Below, piece by piece: positions 6,214-11,295 of a stretch of 11,295 nt of DNA. Origin of the DNA: UBA1172 sp049889655 (GTDB lineage: Bacteria; Pseudomonadota; Alphaproteobacteria; Puniceispirillales; UBA1172); NCBI GenBank assembly GCA_049889655.1, contig JBMHCY010000116.1:1-11295 (forward strand), read 5' to 3'. The first letter of the stretch is position 1; each line of letters starts with the position of its first letter. The translations under genes were made by a program, and so were the position numbers. The notes under the pieces were generated by a model. The model saw only the letters and a program-made list of their open reading frames with translations. It was not told the origin of the DNA and made no database searches.

Positions 6214-6594
6214 ATTTCCGATCTCAAGACCGCTGAAAGTAGCACTATCCTCGAGGTTGTCCTGACCTCCCTTGATGATGACAAGGCTCAGGACATTATT
6301 TCCATCCCCCTTGCCGGGAAATCGTCCATTGCCGATTACATGGTGATCGCCTCAGGCGCATCATCACGTCAGCTGATGGCGATGGCCGACCATCTCAGCC
6401 GCAAACTGAAAGAATGCGGGTTTAAGGCTGTCGGGTCTGAAGGTGGTTCCAGCGGTGACTGGATCCTGATCGATGCCGGAGACATCATCATCCACCTTTT
6501 CCGCCCCGAAGTCCGTGAATTCTATCAACTGGAAAAAATGTGGGTTGATCAGGATTTCGACGAAACCGTGACCATCAATGTTGCCGGTGGCTGA
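6214..6594 (+). CDS. rsfS: Ribosome silencing factor RsfS, probable AUU start
   Basis: RsfS binds L14 on free 50S subunits and blocks joining with 30S, lowering translation in starvation. The 126-residue frame matches the family over its whole length: ILEVVLTSLDDDKAQDI helix (12-28), SIADYMVIASG (38-48), SRQLMAMADHL, GDWILIDAGDIIIHLFRPEVREFYQLEKMW near the C-terminus. The first ATG in frame (6340, residue 43) would delete the first helix and strand, so it cannot be the real start. Between the in-frame stop TAG at 6196 and 6340 there is no ATG, GTG or TTG. An ATT at 6214 stands 7 nt after AGGAG (6202-6206) and is the best start; ATT at 6208 is too close, and CTG at 6262 would cut conserved sequence. 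Automatic annotation would probably truncate this gene. rlmH follows 12 nt downstream. Confidence 0.9.
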   Translation: MSDLKTAESSTILEVVLTSLDDDKAQDIISIPLAGKSSIADYMVIASGASSRQLMAMADHLSRKLKECGFKAVGSEGGSSGDWILIDAGDIIIHLFRPEVREFYQLEKMWVDQDFDETVTINVAGG

Positions 6595-6606
6595 ACCGGA
6601 CAGGGC

Positions 6607-7062
6607 ATGAAACTCCATCTCACCGCCATCGGTTCCGGCCGGGGCTGGACCGAACATGATCTGGCCTGCGCCTGGTTTGGCAAACTCCCCTATCCCGGGC
6701 GACTGAACGAACTGACATCAAAGAAACCGGCAGGCCCCGTCCGCCAGCGCGATGAAGGCGAGAAGATACTGGCGACTGTGCCCCCGGGCGGGCTGCTGTT
6801 TGCCATGGACCCAAACGGCCGTGATCTGGCTTCTGACGATCTTGCCAACCTGATCAGCCGCTATCGCGACAACGGCTGCCGCGATGCCGTCTTTGCCATT
6901 GGCGGGGCTGATGGCCATGACCGTGCTGTTCTTGATCAGGCCGAAACAGTGCTGGCCTTTGGCCGCCAGACCTGGCCGCATATGCTGTTCCGGGCCATGC
7001 TTGCAGAACAGCTTTACCGGGCCGAGATGATCCTTGCCGGACATCCCTATCATCATGGCTGA
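6607..7062 (+). CDS. rlmH: 23S rRNA (pseudouridine1915-N3)-methyltransferase
   Basis: A SPOUT-class methyltransferase that modifies pseudouridine 1915 in helix 69 of 23S rRNA on assembled 70S ribosomes, using SAM. The 151-residue protein shows the start MKLHLTAIGSGR, a knot region with LLFAMDPNGRDL (63-74), the SAM-binding loop FAIGGADGHD (95-104) and the conserved C-terminus AEQLYRAEMILAGHPYHHG (133-151). The last two residues (HG) vary from the common HPYHR ending. It follows rsfS closely, a pairing found in most bacteria that links two factors acting at the subunit interface. Confidence 0.96.
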   Translation: MKLHLTAIGSGRGWTEHDLACAWFGKLPYPGRLNELTSKKPAGPVRQRDEGEKILATVPPGGLLFAMDPNGRDLASDDLANLISRYRDNGCRDAVFAIGGADGHDRAVLDQAETVLAFGRQTWPHMLFRAMLAEQLYRAEMILAGHPYHHG

Positions 7063-7112
7063 TTTGAGACAGAACGCTGGTCTTCGGCGGCTGGCTCTTG
7101 TATAGGATATCT

Positions 7113-8630
7113 ATGTCACGACGACCTGTTCTTCTCTGCATTATGGATGGCTGGGGCCATCGCGAAGACGACCGCAACAATGCTGTGCGGATGGCTGAAA
7201 CACCTGTCATCGACCAGCTTGATGCAACTGTCCCGAAAGCCTTTCTCGAAGCTTCCGGCCCGGCTGTTGGCTTACCCGAAGGGCAGGTCGGCAATTCCGA
7301 AGTTGGCCATATGACCATCGGTGCTGGCAGGGTTGTCCCGCAGGACCTGACCCGGATCGATCGGGCCTGCAACGAAGGATCAATGGCCAGCCGCCCTGAG
7401 TTTGAAGATTTTGCCGCGCGGCTGCTGGAGACCGGCGGCACAGCCCATCTGATGGGTCTTGTCTCCCCCGGTGGTGTCCATAGCCGGGATGACCACCTGT
7501 TGGCCCTCGCCCGGGCGCTGGCCGAACGCGGTATCACCACGGCCATTCACGCCTTCACCGATGGCCGGGATACGCTGCCGCGGCTTGCAGAAAAAACCTT
7601 GCCCGCCTTTGAAAAGGCGCTGCCGGAAGGGGCCTTTCTGGCAACAGTCACCGGCCGCTATTTTGCCATGGATCGCGATAACCGCTGGCACCGTACCGAG
7701 ACAGCCTGGCGGGTCATTACCTTCGGCGAAGGTGAGCATGAGGCCGACAACGCCGCCGCCGCAATCGCCCTTGCCCGCAACGATGGCCGCGGTGATGAGT
7801 TTATTCTGCCGACGGTGATCACCGGGTATCAGGGTATGCGTGATGGTGATGCGCTGATCATGGGGAACTTCCGGGCTGACCGGGCCCGCCAGTTGCTGGC
7901 CGCATTCTGTCTTGATAATGCCGGCTTTGATGCTTCTGCCCGGCCGCAGCTGCTGCCAGCTCTCGGGCTTGTGTCCTATTCGGATGAGCTCGATGCTGTC
8001 ATGACAACGCTGTTCGCCGAATTGGACATCCCTGAGACACTGGGGGAAGTTGCCGCCGAAGCCGGGCTCAGCCAGCTGCGGCTTGCTGAAACCGAGAAAT
8101 ACCCCCATGTGACCTTCTTTCTGAACGGGGGTGCGGAAGGCCGCCGGGCGGGGGAAGACCGCAGCCTTATCCCGTCACCGCAGGTTGCCACCTATGACCA
8201 GCAACCGGAAATGAGCGCCGAACAGGTCCGTCTGCGGCTTATCGAGGCGCTTGAAAGCGACCGCTATGATCTGATCATCATCAATTTTGCCAATCCCGAC
8301 ATGGTGGGGCATACCGGCGATCTGGGGGCGGCGATCAAGGCGGTGGAGACTGTTGATCACGCCATCGGCACGATTTTGCCGGTCTTGGCTGAAAAGAACG
8401 GCGTCATGCTGCTGACGGCTGACCACGGCAATTGTGAGATCATGTGGGATGACGAGACAGGCTCCCCCCATACCGCCCACAGTTACAACCCTGTTCCGGC
8501 ATGGCTGATCGGCGGTGCGGCGGGCCAGGGCTTGCGTGATGGCGGGCTTGCCGATATCGCGCCAACGCTGCTGGCCCTGCTGGGAATTGCCCAGCCCGCC
8601 GCCATGACCGGCAGGTCGCTCTTGACCTGA
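7113..8630 (+). CDS. gpmI: 2,3-bisphosphoglycerate-independent phosphoglycerate mutase
   Basis: Interconverts 3- and 2-phosphoglycerate in glycolysis, with two metal ions (commonly Mn) and a phosphoserine intermediate. The alkaline phosphatase-type fold shows D12 in IMDGWG, the nucleophile Ser62 in GQVGNSEVGHMTIGAGR, TDGRDT, GRYFAMDRDNRW, NFRADRARQ in the inserted transferase domain, then NFANPDMVGHTGD, TADHGNCE and SPHTAHSYNPVPAWLI with the metal ligands near the C-terminus. The 505-residue length is typical. The ATG at 7113 is chosen over an in-frame TTG at 7098 because AGGA lies 5 nt before it and the family starts close to this point. Gaps of about 50 nt upstream and 79 nt downstream suggest partly separate transcription. 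Confidence 0.97.
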   Translation: MSRRPVLLCIMDGWGHREDDRNNAVRMAETPVIDQLDATVPKAFLEASGPAVGLPEGQVGNSEVGHMTIGAGRVVPQDLTRIDRACNEGSMASRPEFEDFAARLLETGGTAHLMGLVSPGGVHSRDDHLLALARALAERGITTAIHAFTDGRDTLPRLAEKTLPAFEKALPEGAFLATVTGRYFAMDRDNRWHRTETAWRVITFGEGEHEADNAAAAIALARNDGRGDEFILPTVITGYQGMRDGDALIMGNFRADRARQLLAAFCLDNAGFDASARPQLLPALGLVSYSDELDAVMTTLFAELDIPETLGEVAAEAGLSQLRLAETEKYPHVTFFLNGGAEGRRAGEDRSLIPSPQVATYDQQPEMSAEQVRLRLIEALESDRYDLIIINFANPDMVGHTGDLGAAIKAVETVDHAIGTILPVLAEKNGVMLLTADHGNCEIMWDDETGSPHTAHSYNPVPAWLIGGAAGQGLRDGGLADIAPTLLALLGIAQPAAMTGRSLLT

Positions 8631-8709
8631 CCCGGAACGAAACCTTGATATTGCAAGGCAGAACAGGCAACATAGAAACGCTTTCAGCGTCGACCGGAGT
8701 CCCTTTTTC

Positions 8710-10035
8710 ATGGTTTTCTACCGTTATTGGTTAAGTCAGTCTCTGCACTATTCGATCCGTGTTCTGGCACTGTTCGGGCTGGCTGTTTTCGGCTTTCTGG
8801 TCGTCACGCTGGTGATCCCCTCTGTTTCTGTGAGCCAGTCTTCCTCCAGCGATGAGACCTATCGTCAACTGTCACTGTTCGGTGATGTTTTCCAGCGCGT
8901 TCGCGAAGAATATGTCGATGAAATCAGCGACAAGGACCTCGTCGGCAATGCCATCACCGGGATGCTGACCTCGCTCGATCCGCATTCGAGTTTTCTGCCC
9001 GATGATGCTTTTGACAAAATGCGGGAACGCACCCGCGGTGAGTTCGGCGGGCTCGGCATCGAGATCACCATGGAAGACGGGCTGATCAAGGTCGTCTCGC
9101 CGATTGACGACACCCCCGCCGCCAATGCCGGTATCCTGGCCGGTGACCTGATCATCCGCATCGCTGAAGAGGATGTCATGGGGATGACGCTGAGCGAAGC
9201 CGTTGAACGGATGCGCGGCCCCGTCGGCAGCGATATCGAGATCACCATCCTCCGCGAAGGGCTCGACCCGTTCCCCGTAACCCTGACCCGGGATACGATC
9301 AAGATGCGGTCAGTGCGCTTCGAAAGCTATGGTGAAGTCGGCTATATCCGCCTGACGACCTTTTCCGAACAGACAACGCCCGGGCTTGAAAAAGCGATCA
9401 AGGCCCTGCGTGAAGAGCACGGTGATACGCTTGACGGGATTGTCCTTGATCTGCGCAACAACCCAGGCGGGCTGCTCTCGGAAGCCATTTCCGTGACCGA
9501 CACCTTCCTTGAAAAGGGTGAGATCGTCTCAACCCGCGGCCGCCGTGAGGATGAAGCCGCCCGCTTCTATGCCACGGCAGGTGACAAATCGGACGGCCTG
9601 CCGCTCGTCGTGCTGATCAATTCCGGGTCAGCTTCGGCATCTGAAATTGTCGCCGGGGCGCTCAAGGATCACGGCCGGGCCCTGGTCATGGGCACGCGGT
9701 CTTTCGGCAAGGGTTCGGTGCAGAGCATCATCCCGCTGCCCGGGCACGGGGCCATCCGGCTGACAACCGCCCGCTATTACACCCCATCGGGGGTCTCGAT
9801 CCAGTCGACAGGGATTGAACCCGATATCATGGTTGAACTGGCGGTGGTCGAGGATATCGAAAAAGGTGCGGTGCGCGAGGAAGACCTGCGTGGCGCGCTC
9901 GACAACGACAAGAATGATACGAGCAACGAGAATGCCGATGATGGCGCAGACCAGGTCAATCTTGAAGATTACCAGCTGGCACGGGCGATTGATCTGTTGC
10001 GCGGGCTCAACGTTTTCCGCAACCTGACCAATTAG
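8710..10035 (+). CDS. ctpA: S41-family C-terminal processing peptidase (CtpA/Prc type)
   Basis: A periplasmic serine protease that trims or degrades proteins from their C-terminus, probably acting on cell-envelope proteins. An N-terminal hydrophobic segment (about 15-40) is a signal anchor. The cap region follows (50-105), then a PDZ domain (about 106-190) with carboxylate loop FGGLGIEI (112-119), and the S41 protease core with DLRNNPGG (247-254), Ser309 in NSGSASASEIVAGAL, and Lys334 and Gln338 in GTRSFGKGSVQ, forming the Ser-Lys-Gln triad. An Asp/Asn-rich linker (398-415) precedes a short C-terminal helix. GGAGT lies 9 nt before the ATG. The 79-nt gap after gpmI holds two small hairpins (CCTTG/CAAGG and CGCT/AGCG) and no good promoter. 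In many Alphaproteobacteria an EnvC-like gene stands between gpmI and ctpA; here it is missing. Confidence 0.95.
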   Translation: MVFYRYWLSQSLHYSIRVLALFGLAVFGFLVVTLVIPSVSVSQSSSSDETYRQLSLFGDVFQRVREEYVDEISDKDLVGNAITGMLTSLDPHSSFLPDDAFDKMRERTRGEFGGLGIEITMEDGLIKVVSPIDDTPAANAGILAGDLIIRIAEEDVMGMTLSEAVERMRGPVGSDIEITILREGLDPFPVTLTRDTIKMRSVRFESYGEVGYIRLTTFSEQTTPGLEKAIKALREEHGDTLDGIVLDLRNNPGGLLSEAISVTDTFLEKGEIVSTRGRREDEAARFYATAGDKSDGLPLVVLINSGSASASEIVAGALKDHGRALVMGTRSFGKGSVQSIIPLPGHGAIRLTTARYYTPSGVSIQSTGIEPDIMVELAVVEDIEKGAVREEDLRGALDNDKNDTSNENADDGADQVNLEDYQLARAIDLLRGLNVFRNLTN

Positions 10036-10042
10036 GATCATT

Positions 10043-10519
10043 ATGACCCCTTATGCCGAGCGCCCCTATCGCCCCTGTGTCGGGATTGTGCTGATCAATG
10101 ACGCTGACCATGTGTTTGTCGGCCAGCGGATCGACAACATGGTCGAGGCCTGGCAGATGCCGCAGGGCGGCATTGATGATGGCGAAACACCGCTTGAGGC
10201 CGGTTACCGGGAAATGATGGAAGAGATCGGCACCGACAATGCCCGGTTTCTTGGCGAGCACGACGGCTGGCTTGATTACGATATTCCGGAAGATCTTGCC
10301 AACCGGCTCTGGCAGGGGCGGTTTCGCGGCCAGACTCAGAAATGGCTGGCGTTTCGCTTTACGGGGGTGGATGCGGAGATCAATATCGCGACGCCGGAAC
10401 CGGAGTTTCGTGCCTGGCGTTGGGCTGAACCTGCTGATCTGCCGGGCATGGCCGTGCCATTCAAACGCGATGTCTACCACAATGTGCTGAGCCAGCTGAT
10501 CCCGTTGATCAACGCCTGA
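10043..10519 (+). CDS. rppH: RNA 5'-pyrophosphohydrolase (Nudix)
   Basis: Removes pyrophosphate from the 5' end of primary transcripts, allowing RNase E-type decay. The 158-residue length and the sequence fit RppH/NudH. The N-terminus YRPCVGIVLIN (9-19) and WQMPQGGID (37-45) are family marks. The Nudix box is at residues 42-64, with metal-binding REMMEEIG (56-63) and Thr64 in place of the usual hydrophobic last position. WLAFRF (101-106) and WRWAEPADLP (125-134) also match. The AGGA Shine-Dalgarno sequence overlaps the ctpA stop (TAG at 10033-10035) with 5 nt to the ATG, so translation is probably coupled to ctpA. Confidence 0.95.
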   Translation: MTPYAERPYRPCVGIVLINDADHVFVGQRIDNMVEAWQMPQGGIDDGETPLEAGYREMMEEIGTDNARFLGEHDGWLDYDIPEDLANRLWQGRFRGQTQKWLAFRFTGVDAEINIATPEPEFRAWRWAEPADLPGMAVPFKRDVYHNVLSQLIPLINA

Positions 10520-10540
10520 CGACCTCTCCTTCAAGAGCAA

Positions 10541-10572
10541 AGAAAAAGCCCCCGAAAATTTTCCGGAGGCTT
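10541..10572 (-). terminator. Intrinsic terminator of the atp operon
   Basis: An imperfect hairpin, AAGCC-CCG against CGG-GGCTT with one mismatch and an AT-rich tip, lies between the convergent rppH and atpC. On the minus strand it is followed by GCTTTTTCTTTG, a T-run (10543-10547); on the plus strand no T-run follows. It therefore mainly ends the atpC transcript and may only weakly stop rppH. Confidence 0.72.
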
Positions 10573-10595
10573 GCAAAATTGCGTGACGAGATCGC

Positions 10596-10961
10596 CTAGA
10601 GTGCCGCGAGCACGGCCTTGAGGAAATCAGCCTCATCATCGTTGCCGTTGGCTTCGGCTTCCCCGAGACGGCTTTCCATGTCGCTGCGGCGGTCGGCATC
10701 GAGGCTTTCAGCACGTTCCGCCAGAATGGTGCAGCGGGTTTCCGTCACATCGGCAATACCGCCATCAACCATGATCCGGTCGGTCACACTGCCATTGTCA
10801 TGGACTTCCACCACCCCGCGCTTGAGCGTTGAGATCAGCGGCGCATGGCGCGGCAGAACACCGAAAAGGCCTTCCGACCCCGGGGCAACGACCATCCCCA
10901 CATCGCGTGCCATCAGCACACGCGACGGGGTGACCAGTTCAAATGCAGTGGTATCTGACAT
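10596..10961 (-). CDS. atpC: F1F0 ATP synthase subunit epsilon
   Basis: The epsilon subunit of the central stalk, which links gamma to the c-ring and can inhibit ATP hydrolysis. The N-terminal beta-sandwich (about 1-85) shows FELVTPSRVLMARDVGMVVAPGSEGLFGVLPRHAPLIS and, near residues 66-72, VDGGIAD. The C-terminal helical part (about 86-121) is short: the whole protein has 121 residues against 139 in E. coli, so the second inhibitory helix appears reduced. AAGGA stands before the ATG. It follows atpD by 40 nt in the usual order. Confidence 0.95.
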   Translation of the reverse strand: MSDTTAFELVTPSRVLMARDVGMVVAPGSEGLFGVLPRHAPLISTLKRGVVEVHDNGSVTDRIMVDGGIADVTETRCTILAERAESLDADRRSDMESRLGEAEANGNDDEADFLKAVLAAL

Positions 10962-11001
10962 GTTGTCCTATCCTTCTTAACCGAAATGGGCAGGGCTGCC
11001 G

Positions 11002-11295
11002 TTAGGCGGCCTCTGCGGCCATTTTCTTGCCCTTTTCAACAGCTTCTTCGATGGTGCCAACCATGTAGAAGGCCGCTTCGGGCAGATCATCATAGTCACC
11101 GTCGATAATGCCGGTGAAGCCCTTGATGGTGTCTTCAAGCGACACGAGCTTGCCCGGGGAGCCGGTGAAGACTTCCGCCACGTGGAACGGCTGTGACAGG
11201 AAACGCTGGATCTTGCGGGCGCGGGACACGACGAGCTTGTCTTCTTCGGAAAGTTCGTCCATGCCGAGAATCGCAATGATGTCCTGCAGGGATTT
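11002..11295 (-). CDS. atpD: F1F0 ATP synthase subunit beta, C-terminal part (runs off the window)
   Basis: The last 97 residues of the catalytic beta subunit; the gene continues beyond the window edge in frame. It opens with KSLQDIIAILGMDELSEEDK, which contains the DELSEED motif, the contact used for torque transmission and epsilon/inhibitor binding. RARKIQRFLSQPFHVAEVFTGSPGK and AFYMVGTIEEAVEKGKKM follow as in all bacterial beta subunits. The catalytic P-loop lies outside the window. The methionine in ILGMDEL is internal and not a start. Confidence 0.97.
   Translation of the reverse strand, partial: KSLQDIIAILGMDELSEEDKLVVSRARKIQRFLSQPFHVAEVFTGSPGKLVSLEDTIKGFTGIIDGDYDDLPEAAFYMVGTIEEAVEKGKKMAAEAA

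Noticed and set aside
7064..7112. TATAGG at 7101-7106 as a -10 box giving a leaderless gpmI mRNA
   Set aside because: No acceptable -35 lies 16-18 nt upstream, and the AGGA inside it serves well as a Shine-Dalgarno sequence for ATG 7113.
8645..8676. TTGATA followed by CAACAT or CATAGA as a ctpA promoter
   Set aside because: The -10 matches are poor at 17-nt spacing, and the better one needs a 20-nt spacer; too weak to list.

Overview
The window reads as an ordinary, gene-dense stretch of a fairly GC-rich alphaproteobacterial chromosome. The assignment rests on protein character (L21 with a long Lys/Ala tail, NadD, ProA and RsfS of alphaproteobacterial type) and on the gene order rplU-rpmA-obgE-proB-proA-nadD-rsfS-rlmH-gpmI-ctpA-rppH. 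A marine Rhodospirillales or SAR116-like lineage is my guess only. I see no mobile element, CRISPR array, toxin or defence system, and no candidate for a wholly undescribed multi-gene system.

Layout. Positions 1-900 run on the minus strand: the 5' part of an SDR oxidoreductase gene (cut by the window edge), a small DUF1905 gene and a tRNA-Ser(CGA) gene with an encoded CCA end. Codon choice in the two protein genes differs from the rest of the window. At 920-1010 two divergent sigma70-type promoters face away from each other, one for the tRNA and a strong one for rplU. From 1125 to 10519 all genes lie on the plus strand. rplU and rpmA encode ribosomal proteins L21 and L27 and are followed by an intrinsic terminator. 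obgE (ribosome-assembly GTPase), proB and proA (first two enzymes of proline synthesis) and nadD (NAD synthesis) are tightly packed. rsfS (ribosome silencing) and rlmH (23S rRNA methylation) follow, then gpmI (glycolysis), ctpA (periplasmic processing protease) and rppH (mRNA 5' pyrophosphate removal). Convergent to these, on the minus strand, lie atpC and the 3' end of atpD, the end of the F1 ATP synthase operon, with its own terminator at about 10541-10572.

Functionally the plus-strand cluster mixes ribosome assembly and quality control (L21, L27, ObgE, RsfS, RlmH) with housekeeping metabolism, an arrangement known from many Alphaproteobacteria. The observation most worth a second look is rsfS. 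Its conserved N-terminus can only be reached from a non-standard start, and a well-placed AUU codon behind a good Shine-Dalgarno sequence is the best candidate. This resembles infC, whose AUU start makes translation sensitive to IF3. Other points are the histone H1-like tail of L21, a structured rplU leader, the composition change next to the tRNA-Ser gene, and the absence of an EnvC-type gene between gpmI and ctpA.
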